From positions 1 to 64,000 of the forward strand of contig NZ_BCQM01000011.1 in NCBI RefSeq assembly GCF_001552075.1: a stretch of 64,000 bases of DNA, given 5' to 3'. The position numbers were made by a program, and so were the translations under genes. Shown in pieces: positions 52,147 through 59,227 of this stretch; the first letter of the stretch is position 1, and each line of letters starts with the position of its first letter. A model generated the notes under the pieces. It searched no databases. It was not told the origin of the DNA and saw only the letters and a list, made by a program, of their open reading frames with translations. The stretch comes from Arthrobacter luteolus NBRC 107841. Lineage in GTDB: Bacteria; Actinomycetota; Actinomycetes; Actinomycetales; Micrococcaceae.

Positions 52147-52935
52147 ATGCCCCAGAACACCGCTCCGCAGAAACGCCTCCTCACCGCCGTCTTCGCGCCG
52201 CTCGGCGACGCCGGGAAGGCCAGCCGCGTCGAAGAGCGCATCATTCAGGGGATTTCGGCGGGTGCGCTGCTGGACGGAGACAGGCTCCCCACCGAGATGG
52301 AGATGGCCGCATCGATGGGCGTGGCCACCGTAACGGCGCGTGAAGCACTGGCCGGACTCCGGACGCGCGGCCTGGTGGAAACCCGCCGGGGACGCGACGG
52401 CGGCACCTTTGTTACGCTGCCCTCCGGCGACCGGATGGAGCTGGTCCGCCGCCGGCTCGCCGCCATGAGCCGGGTGGAGCTGCGGGACCTGGCGATTCAC
52501 TACGCCGCAATTGCCGCCACCGCCGCGGAGCTGGCGGCCGACGCAGCGGACACTGAGGATGTTGAGGCCCTCGCGCACCTGCTCGAAGCGCCGGGCCGCG
52601 GCAACCGAGCTGTGGGAGACTTCCTGCTGGAGCTCGCTGCGCTGAGCCAGTCCGCGCGGCTGACCAGGGAATATGTCCGGCTGCACACGGACTACGGTTC
52701 ACTGCTCGGGCTGGCCCATGCCGACGCAGCCTATGATGCCGCCATGGTGAGTCTGTGCCGCCGGATCTGTGCCGCCGTGGCGGAGGCGGATGCTTCCGCC
52801 TCCCGTGCACTGGTCCGCGAATACGTCCAGGCCTCCGTGGCCTGGCTCATTGATGAACACACCCGCCTTTCCACCTCCGCCGACCTCACTACGGCAGAGA
52901 AATCACCCCCCGCACCCGCCTGGAGGAAAGCATGA
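52147..52935 (+). CDS. GntR-family regulator, FadR/FCD type
   Basis: 262 residues. N-terminal GntR winged helix (EERIIQGISAGALLDGDRLP, MEMAASMGVATVTAREALAG, GLVETRRGRDGGTFVTLPSG) and a C-terminal all-helical FCD ligand domain (LLELAALSQSARLTREYVRL). Divergent from the polyamine transporter, so probably its regulator. The ATG at 52147 is used; GTG at 52141 is an alternative. Its stop overlaps the next gene (ATGA). Confidence 0.92.
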   Translation: MPQNTAPQKRLLTAVFAPLGDAGKASRVEERIIQGISAGALLDGDRLPTEMEMAASMGVATVTAREALAGLRTRGLVETRRGRDGGTFVTLPSGDRMELVRRRLAAMSRVELRDLAIHYAAIAATAAELAADAADTEDVEALAHLLEAPGRGNRAVGDFLLELAALSQSARLTREYVRLHTDYGSLLGLAHADAAYDAAMVSLCRRICAAVAEADASASRALVREYVQASVAWLIDEHTRLSTSADLTTAEKSPPAPAWRKA

Positions 52936-53696
52936 GCATTTCCCGCAGTGAATCCCCGATATCCCCGGCAGCCGCTCCCGCCGCTGCCCTGGGCAGCTTC
53001 TTCGAGGAGGTCCTGGAACTCCTCGAAGCCTGGAAGCCACGGATCGAGGCCCTGTTCGCCGACCCCGCGGCGCCACCGTCGCGGCGGGACGTGGACGCCG
53101 TCGTCGAACCCCTGGCCGCCGATCTCCTGGGCAGTACCCGCCACCCGCTGGCCGGCGGCGGATTCGTTGCCGCGCATGGCGCCGTCGGGGACGCAGCCTG
53201 GCACATGGCCTGGTGGCAGGGGCGCAGCAAGGAGGTGCAGATGCTGACCTCGATTGAATCGATGGGGGAGGCCTATTCGCGCCGCGAGTGGTTCACCGTT
53301 CCCGTGGAAACCGGTGCCAGCCACATCACCGGACCCTATGTGGACTTCATCTGCACCGATGAATACACCGTGACCCTGACCTCTCCGGTCAGTGTGGCAG
53401 GGACGGTGGTTGGCGTCGTCGGCGCGGACGTTTTCGTGGAATCCCTCGAAGAGGTCCTGCTTCCGGGCCTGCGGCAGCTGCACGGAGAGGCGTCGCTGGT
53501 GAACCGGGTGGGGCGGGTGGTGGTCTCAGCGGACCCGCAGCTGGCAGCCGGCCGCCTGCTGGTCGGGGACTGGCGGCAGGCGCAGGATCCCCTGCAGATG
53601 GAACTGCGGGGGGCTGAATATGCCGGGCACCGGGCTGCGGTGCATGCCTGCGGCCGGCTGCCCCTGGCCGTGGCGATCCCGCACCCCCTGGCCTAA
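52932..53696 (+). CDS. Soluble Cache-domain-like sensor protein
   Basis: 254 residues without signal peptide or membrane helix. Residues 60-190 resemble a Cache ligand-binding fold (GGGFVAAHGAVGDAAWHMAW, REWFTVPVETGASHITGPYV, LTSPVSVAGTVVGVVGADVF), a fold normally found outside the membrane in sensors and chemoreceptors. It is translationally coupled to the GntR gene beside a polyamine transporter, so it may bind the same amine in the cytosol and modulate the regulator. No output domain is present. Confidence 0.78.
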   Translation: MSISRSESPISPAAAPAAALGSFFEEVLELLEAWKPRIEALFADPAAPPSRRDVDAVVEPLAADLLGSTRHPLAGGGFVAAHGAVGDAAWHMAWWQGRSKEVQMLTSIESMGEAYSRREWFTVPVETGASHITGPYVDFICTDEYTVTLTSPVSVAGTVVGVVGADVFVESLEEVLLPGLRQLHGEASLVNRVGRVVVSADPQLAAGRLLVGDWRQAQDPLQMELRGAEYAGHRAAVHACGRLPLAVAIPHPLA

Positions 53697-53801
53697 CCCG
53701 GGAGCCAACCCTGGGCTAACCCGGGAGCCAACCCGGCCGGCGGGGCCGGTTGGAGGGGCCGGATAGCGGGGCCGGATAGCGGGGCCGGATAGCGGGGCCG
53801 G
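53692..53801. repeat. Two tandem-repeat arrays after the Cache gene
   Basis: A 23-bp unit containing CTAACCCGGGAGCCAACCC occurs twice (from about 53693 and 53716); the first copy includes the TAA stop of the Cache gene. Then GGGGCCGGATAGC (13 bp) is repeated exactly three times from 53755 to 53793, with a partial fourth copy. Confidence 0.85.
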
Positions 53802-53803
53802 CC

Positions 53804-54433
53804 TTAGCCGCCGGCGACCGGGCGGGGCTCCGGCGCCCTGCCGGGCACCTCCGGAATGTGAAAGAACGGAAGCGTCCGGCTGACCAGCGGGCCAATCAGC
53901 AGGGCAAAGGCCACGGTGCCCAGGCCCACCGGTCCGCCGAGTGCCCACCCGGTGGCCAGGACAGCGATCTCGATCCCGCTGCGCACTGCCCACAGCGGCC
54001 AGCCGAACCGTGCATGCAGTCCGGTCATCAGCCCGTCCCGCGGGCCCGGGCCCATCCGGGCGCCGATGTAGAGCCCGGTCGCCACGGCCAGCAGAACGAG
54101 GCCGCCGGCGAACAGGAGGGCCTGGGCCCAAAACTCTGACGGGGCCGGCACCACCGCCAGGCCCACTTCCGCGCTGGGCCCGATGAGCAGGACGTTCAGC
54201 ACCGTTCCCACCCCGGGCTTTTGCCGGATCGGGATCCACAGCAGCAGGACGGCCAGGCCAATCAGGTTGGTCACCCAGCCGAAGGGGATTCCGGACTGGA
54301 GGCTGGTGCCCTGACCCAGGACATCCCACGGGGAGACGCCGATTCCCGCGCGGACCATCATGCCGATGGCAAAACCGTACAGAAAAAGGCCAATCAGCAA
54401 CTGTGCCACCCGGCGGGCAAAAATCCACGTCAT
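53804..54433 (-). CDS. YczE-family integral membrane protein
   Basis: 209 residues, about six helices. LLIGLFLYGFAIGMMVRAGI, GVSPWDVLGQGTSLQSGIPF and GARMGPGPRDGLMTGLHARF are YczE/YyaS/YitT-like signatures. It is divergent from a MocR-type regulator, a very common pairing in actinobacteria and bacilli, which suggests the regulator controls it. Transport role, perhaps of a pyridoxal-related or amino compound, is inference. Confidence 0.88.
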   Translation of the reverse strand: MTWIFARRVAQLLIGLFLYGFAIGMMVRAGIGVSPWDVLGQGTSLQSGIPFGWVTNLIGLAVLLLWIPIRQKPGVGTVLNVLLIGPSAEVGLAVVPAPSEFWAQALLFAGGLVLLAVATGLYIGARMGPGPRDGLMTGLHARFGWPLWAVRSGIEIAVLATGWALGGPVGLGTVAFALLIGPLVSRTLPFFHIPEVPGRAPEPRPVAGG

Positions 54434-54442
54434 AGCCTCAAG

Positions 54443-54482
54443 CCAATCGTTGAATTGGTCTTATATCAAGATGCCAATTGGC
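54443..54482. promoter_or_regulatory. CCAAT/ATTGG sites between the YczE and MocR genes
   Basis: CCAAT (54443-54447), ATTGG (54454-54458) and the palindrome GCCAATTGGC (54473-54482) are spaced in a 60-bp divergent promoter region. The last is 2 bp from the TAGGCT box of the MocR gene. They look like repeated half-sites for the MocR dimer. Confidence 0.55.
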
Positions 54483-54495
54483 ATAGGCTGGCCTG

Positions 54496-55905
54496 ATGTT
54501 GATCCTGGGAGCAAATCGCTTGGCGGGTATGCTCGGTGCCTGGCGCGCCAGTGGTCCGGCGTATTCGGATCTGGCGGAGCGTATCCGGCTGCTCATCCTG
54601 GACGGCCGGCTGCCGGTCGGTGCCAGGCTGCCGGCCGAACGCGAGCTCTCCGGCCGCCTTCAGCTTTCCCGCACAACGGTCAGCGCCGCCTATGCCAGGC
54701 TGCGGGATACCGGTTACCTGGAAAGCCTGCGGGGATCCGGCAGTGTGGTGCGGATTCCGGGGGTGCCCGCGGCCTCCACGCCGTTGGCCGGCCCCGATAC
54801 CCTGGACCTCAGCAAAGCCGCCCTGCCGGCCGCACCCCAGCTGGCCGGCGCCGCGGCGGCGGCCCTGGACCAGCTCCCCGGACTGCTCACGGAGCCCGGC
54901 TACGATCCCGTGGGCCTGCCCGCCCTCCGCACAGCCATCGCGGAACGCTATGCGCTGCGCGGCCTGCCCACTGACCCCGGGCAGGTCATGGTGACCATCG
55001 GTGCGCAGCATGCGGTGGCGCTGCTGTCGCGGGTGCTGCTCGAACGCGGGGACACCGCGCTGCTGGAATCCCCGACCTATCCGCACGGAGCGGAAGCCAT
55101 CCGCGCAGCTGGCGGACGGATCGTGCCGGTGGCCGTCACACCGCGCGACGGCTGGGACACCGAAGGTCTGGAACAGGCTTTCCGGCGCTCACGGCCGGCC
55201 ATGGCCTACGTGATGCCGGACTTCCACAATCCCACCGGCGCGGTGATGCAGCCGGCGGTGCGTCACATGCTGCTGGAGCTCGCCGCGCAGGCCGGAACGG
55301 TGGTCGTGGCGGATGAAACGATGGCTGAGCTGGAGATTGATTCCCCCGGACCAGTGTCCCCGCTGGCCGTCCACGGCCCGGCCGTGCTGGTGGGGTCCCT
55401 GGGCAAAACCGTCTGGGGCGGGCTGCGGATCGGTTGGATCCGGGCCGAACCGGACCTCATCACCCGGCTGGTGCAGGCCCGGTTTGCCAACGATCTGGGC
55501 ACACCGGTGCTGGAGCAGCTGGTGGCGGTCCAGGTCCTGGCCCGGTATACGGAGATCCTGGCGGGGCGGCGCGAGCTGCTGCAGGCCGGCCGGGACCGGC
55601 TCGAATCCCTGCTGGCGGCCGCGCTGCCGGAATGGGACGTGCCCCGAATTTCCGGCGGGCTGAGCACCTGGGTGAACATCGGCCGCCCGGTCAGTTCGCA
55701 GCTGACCCTGGCGGCCCGCTCCCGCGGACTCCTGCTGGCCGCCGGCCCGGTTTTTGGCAGCGACGGTGTGTTTGAACGGTTCCTCCGGCTGCCGATCAGC
55801 TACGGAGCGCCCGAAACCACCCGGGCCGTGGAAGTGCTGGCGGACGCCTGGTCAGGGCTGGGCGAAAGCCCGGCGACGCCGTCGTACCAGCCCGCAGTGG
55901 TCTGA
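54496..55905 (+). CDS. MocR/PdxR-type PLP-dependent regulator
   Basis: 469 residues. N-terminal GntR winged helix (YSDLAERIRLLILDGRLPVG, LSGRLQLSRTTVSAAYARLR) fused to a class I aminotransferase-like domain with PLP lysine in VLVGSLGKTVWGGLRIGWI and the substrate-side segments PDFHNPTGAVM and VVADETMAELEI. Such proteins sense PLP or an amino compound. The TAGGCT box 6 nt before ATG fits leaderless expression. Controls the divergent yczE-like gene by inference. Confidence 0.92.
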   Translation: MLILGANRLAGMLGAWRASGPAYSDLAERIRLLILDGRLPVGARLPAERELSGRLQLSRTTVSAAYARLRDTGYLESLRGSGSVVRIPGVPAASTPLAGPDTLDLSKAALPAAPQLAGAAAAALDQLPGLLTEPGYDPVGLPALRTAIAERYALRGLPTDPGQVMVTIGAQHAVALLSRVLLERGDTALLESPTYPHGAEAIRAAGGRIVPVAVTPRDGWDTEGLEQAFRRSRPAMAYVMPDFHNPTGAVMQPAVRHMLLELAAQAGTVVVADETMAELEIDSPGPVSPLAVHGPAVLVGSLGKTVWGGLRIGWIRAEPDLITRLVQARFANDLGTPVLEQLVAVQVLARYTEILAGRRELLQAGRDRLESLLAAALPEWDVPRISGGLSTWVNIGRPVSSQLTLAARSRGLLLAAGPVFGSDGVFERFLRLPISYGAPETTRAVEVLADAWSGLGESPATPSYQPAVV

Positions 55906-55928
55906 CGGCCGGAACCGCGGGCTGCCGG

Positions 55929-56567
55929 CTACTGAACCAGCTTCACCACGGCGTCTGCAGTATGGGCGCGGGCGGCGATCAGATCCGCGTTCAACTGGTC
56001 GCTTCCCTCTGCCCAGCGCCGGGCCTCCGCCGGGGATTTCCCAAAGGCTGCGTGCCGTGCAGCCAGCCGGGCAACCCGGGTTGGTTCTGCCAGCGAGAGG
56101 TACCAGACGGCGTCGAGCTGCTCCCGCACTTCCGGCCACGCACCGCTGTCCTGCAGCAGATAGTTTCCCTCCGTGATGATCAGCGCAACGGAGGGCTTCA
56201 CCGGCACCGCGGAGCCGATCGGCTCCTCGAGGGCGCGGTCGAAGTCAGGCGAGTAGATGATCCGTCCGCCGGAGTCCTGCCGCTTCAGCCGGTGGAGCAG
56301 GGCAGCGAAGCCGTCGTCGTCGAACGTGTCGATGGCCCCCTTGCTGTCCCTCCGGCCCAGGTTCTCCAGCACCCGGTTTGCCAGGTGGAAGCCATCCATG
56401 GACACAACGACGGCGAGGTCCGGTCCCAGCGCCGCGGCCAGGGCAGCGGCGAGCGTGGATTTTCCCGCGCCGGGCGGCCCGGTGATGCCGAGGATGCGGC
56501 GGGGACCGGCAGCGAGCGTCCGGGCCTCGGCGATGAGCTGGTCCAGGGTGCGGTCGAGGATCTGCAT
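55929..56567 (-). CDS. Small P-loop kinase, uridine kinase/PanK-like
   Basis: 212 residues. Walker A in ILGITGPPGAGKSTLAAAL, an Asp-rich acceptor site (VVVSMDGFHLANRVLENLG, GAIDTFDDDGFAALLHRL) and lid Arg residues in EPTRVARLAARHAAF place it with nucleoside/sugar kinases of the uridine kinase superfamily (YfhA/FrcK-like). It follows the LacI gene by 18 bp at the end of the rhamnose operon, so its substrate may be a sugar rather than a nucleoside. That is inference. Confidence 0.82.
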   Translation of the reverse strand: MQILDRTLDQLIAEARTLAAGPRRILGITGPPGAGKSTLAAALAAALGPDLAVVVSMDGFHLANRVLENLGRRDSKGAIDTFDDDGFAALLHRLKRQDSGGRIIYSPDFDRALEEPIGSAVPVKPSVALIITEGNYLLQDSGAWPEVREQLDAVWYLSLAEPTRVARLAARHAAFGKSPAEARRWAEGSDQLNADLIAARAHTADAVVKLVQ

Positions 56568-56585
56568 GCTTCGCCCCTCCGCAGC

Positions 56586-57599
56586 CTAGGAAACGTCCGT
56601 CGAGGCCCGCACCACCAGCTCCGGCTGGAAGGTGACGTGACGGTGGTGATGGTCCTCGGCCAGCTCATCCTCCAGCAGCTCCACCGCCGTACGCCCGATG
56701 AGCCGCGCCGGCTGGCGGATGGAGGACAGCGGAACAATGGCGGAGGGCGCAAAATCGATGTCGTCGTAGCCGATCAGGGAGATGTCCTGGGGAACCCGGA
56801 TCCGGTGGTCGAAGACGAACGCCTGCAGCAGCCCGATCGCCAGCAGATCATTGGCCGCGAACACGCCTCCGGGGCGTTCGGCGGCCGGCCGGCGGAGCAG
56901 TTCCTCGCCCACGCGCCGGCCCTCCAGCACCGTCAGGGCCGTGGTCCCGGCGACGTCCAGCGACGCACCGGGCACGGCGTCGACGGCGGCCCGGGCCCCT
57001 GCCTGCCGGTCGACCACCTGGTGCAGGGACGCCGGACCTCCCACGAAGGTGATTTTCCGGGCTCCGCCGGCCAGCAGGTGCGCGACGGCCATCCGGCCGC
57101 CTTCGACGTCGTCCACGGCCAGGGAACAGTACTGGGAGGCGGGAGCCTGCTCATCCACCAGCACCACCGGGGTGCCGCGTGAGCGCAGCCGGTCGATCCG
57201 CCGCCGGTCATCGGACTGGGGCGTGATGAGCACCCCGCGCACCCGCTGTTCCTCGAACAGGTCCAGGTAGACCTCTTCCCGGCTGCGGGAGAGCCCGGAA
57301 TTGCCGACGATCACTGCCTGGCCGAGGTCGTCCGCAGCGGCTTCGGCGCCCCGGGCGATTTCGTTGTAGAAAGGGTTGCCGGTGTCCTGCACCACCAGCC
57401 CGAGGGTCCTGGAGCGGCCGGCCTTCAGCTGCCGTGCGACGTCGTTGCGGACGTATCCCAGTTCGTCGATGGCCTTCAGCACCCGGCGCCGGCGGTCTGC
57501 TGAGACCACCTCGGGCCGGTTGATCACGTTGGAGACGGTGCCAATCGATACCTGGGCTTCCCGCGCGACGTCCTTGATGCTCACCGGGAATCTGGCCAT
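56586..57599 (-). CDS. LacI-family repressor of the rhamnose cluster
   Basis: 337 residues. N-terminal LacI helix-turn-helix and hinge (VSIKDVAREAQVSIGTVSNV, SADRRRRVLKAIDELGYVRN) with a periplasmic-binding-type sensor domain (TLGLVVQDTGNPFYNEIARG, GVLITPQSDDRRRIDRL, GVFAANDLLAIGLLQAF). It is inside the L-rhamnose cluster and two LacI-like palindromes flank the main divergent promoter, so it most likely senses rhamnose or a derivative. Confidence 0.92.
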   Translation of the reverse strand: MARFPVSIKDVAREAQVSIGTVSNVINRPEVVSADRRRRVLKAIDELGYVRNDVARQLKAGRSRTLGLVVQDTGNPFYNEIARGAEAAADDLGQAVIVGNSGLSRSREEVYLDLFEEQRVRGVLITPQSDDRRRIDRLRSRGTPVVLVDEQAPASQYCSLAVDDVEGGRMAVAHLLAGGARKITFVGGPASLHQVVDRQAGARAAVDAVPGASLDVAGTTALTVLEGRRVGEELLRRPAAERPGGVFAANDLLAIGLLQAFVFDHRIRVPQDISLIGYDDIDFAPSAIVPLSSIRQPARLIGRTAVELLEDELAEDHHHRHVTFQPELVVRASTDVS

Positions 57600-57721
57600 G
57601 CTCTCTTCACTTCCGTCCGGACGAGGTCCGCTTCTCCTGGCGCCGTCATCTGCGGGCCGGGCCCGCGGGACAGGGTCTCATTGTAAGCAGCATGTCCTTT
57701 GGAAGACCGGCGCGCCGCCGG

Positions 57722-59194
57722 TTATGACAGGCGCGCGGCGGCCCGCGGCTCGTAGCGGACCGGTTCGAAGGTGCGGGCAACCAGGCGGCGCAGCTCCTCC
57801 AACCCGCCGGAAACCAAGCCTGCGGCCCGGGCCTGGACCAGCACGTTGCCGATCGCAGTGGCCTCCACCGGCCCGGCGAAGACCGTGCGTCCGGTCCGGT
57901 TGGCGGTGAGCTGGCAAAGCAGCGTGTTCTGCGATCCGCCGCCCACCACGTGTACGGTGCGGATGCTGCGTCCGGTGAGCCGCTCGATCTGCTCGATGAC
58001 GTCCGCGTAGGCGGCCGCCAGCGACTCCAGGATGGAGCGGACCATTTCGGCCCGGCCGCGGGGCGGACGCAGTCCGCGCTCCTCACACCATGCGGTGATC
58101 CGGGCCGGCATGTCACCGGGCGTCGTGAAACGCTCGTCCTGCACATCGAACACCGGTACCGGGGCGGTGACGGCCGCCGCATGGCTGATCAGCTCGGCCA
58201 GGTTGCTGGTGTGCTGGGCATCCGTGGCGCCCGGCCCGTCCCAGGTGCGGATGGACTCGGAGAGCAGCCACAGCCCGGAAACGTTCTTCAAGTAGCGGAT
58301 CCGGCCATCCACACCGCCCTCGTTGGTGAAGTTGGCGGCGTGGCTTTCGGCGGTGAGCACCGGGGTGGGCAGCTCCACGCCGACCAGGGACCAGGTGCCG
58401 GAGGAAATGAACGCGGCGTCCTCATCGGCGAAAGGCACCGCGACGACGGCGGAGGCAGTGTCGTGCGAGCCTACGGCGGTGACCGGCACTCCGGCCGGGG
58501 CACCCAGTTCGGCGGCCACCGCGGGCAGCAGGCCGCCGATCCGGGCGCCGGGAGCAACCAGCGGGGCGAAGAGGCCGTTAGCCAGTCCGAGCCGGGCCAT
58601 CAGTTCGGTGTCCCACTGCCGGGTGCGGGCATCCAGCAGTCCTGTGGTCGCTGCGTTGGTCTCCTCGGTCACCTGCCGGCCGGTGAGCCAGTAGGCGATC
58701 AGGTCAGGGACCAGCAGCGCCCGTTCCGCCATTGCCAGATCACCGCGCTGCCTGTCCACGGCCAGCTGGAACACCGTATTGAACGGCAGATGCTGCAGCC
58801 CGCTGCGGGAGTAGAGCTCCTCCGGGGGTACGGCCGCGTGCACTGCCTGCACCCCGGCCGCAGTGCGTTCGTCCCGGTAATGGTAGGGCAGACCAAGCAG
58901 CTTTCCGCCGCGCAGCAGCCCGTAGTCCACTGCCCAGGAGTCGACGCCGATGGAACAGACGCCGGGTTCCTCCCGAAACGCCTGGGCGAGCCCGGCGGAC
59001 AGGGACCGGTAGAGCTCGGTGATGTTCCAGTGCAGGCCGGGCCCGTCTCCCTCGTGCAGCCGGACCGGTTGGTTGGGGAAGCGGGCCACATGCCGCATCC
59101 GGATCCGGCCGTCGGATATACCGCCGAGGATGACGCGGCCGCTGGTCGCCCCAAGATCGACGGCCGCCACCGCTGCCGCTGTCGCTGTCGCCAC
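57722..59194 (-). CDS. rhaB: L-rhamnulokinase
   Basis: 490 residues, FGGY carbohydrate kinase. AAVDLGATSGRVILGGI is the rhamnulokinase-type phosphate-1 motif; IGVDSWAVDYGLLRGG, VTAVGSHDTASAVVAVP, AFISSGTWSLVGVEL and VHVVGGGSQNTLLCQLTANR are RhaB signatures. It phosphorylates L-rhamnulose to L-rhamnulose 1-phosphate with ATP. Lies between the aldolase gene and the LacI gene; the gap to the aldolase gene is 33 bp. Confidence 0.94.
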   Translation of the reverse strand: MATATAAAVAAVDLGATSGRVILGGISDGRIRMRHVARFPNQPVRLHEGDGPGLHWNITELYRSLSAGLAQAFREEPGVCSIGVDSWAVDYGLLRGGKLLGLPYHYRDERTAAGVQAVHAAVPPEELYSRSGLQHLPFNTVFQLAVDRQRGDLAMAERALLVPDLIAYWLTGRQVTEETNAATTGLLDARTRQWDTELMARLGLANGLFAPLVAPGARIGGLLPAVAAELGAPAGVPVTAVGSHDTASAVVAVPFADEDAAFISSGTWSLVGVELPTPVLTAESHAANFTNEGGVDGRIRYLKNVSGLWLLSESIRTWDGPGATDAQHTSNLAELISHAAAVTAPVPVFDVQDERFTTPGDMPARITAWCEERGLRPPRGRAEMVRSILESLAAAYADVIEQIERLTGRSIRTVHVVGGGSQNTLLCQLTANRTGRTVFAGPVEATAIGNVLVQARAAGLVSGGLEELRRLVARTFEPVRYEPRAAARLS

Positions 59195-59227
59195 TTTTAG
59201 TGTCCTTTCGCTGTCCCGCCGGGCCGT

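Noticed and set aside
53755-53793. Attachment site or mobile-element end
   Set aside because: No integrase, transposase or tRNA gene is nearby; the exact 13-bp units are better explained as a minisatellite.
57650-57666. GC palindrome GCGGGCCGGGCCCGC as a terminator
   Set aside because: It has no room for a loop and no U-tract, and lies ahead of rather than after a transcription unit end with clear need.
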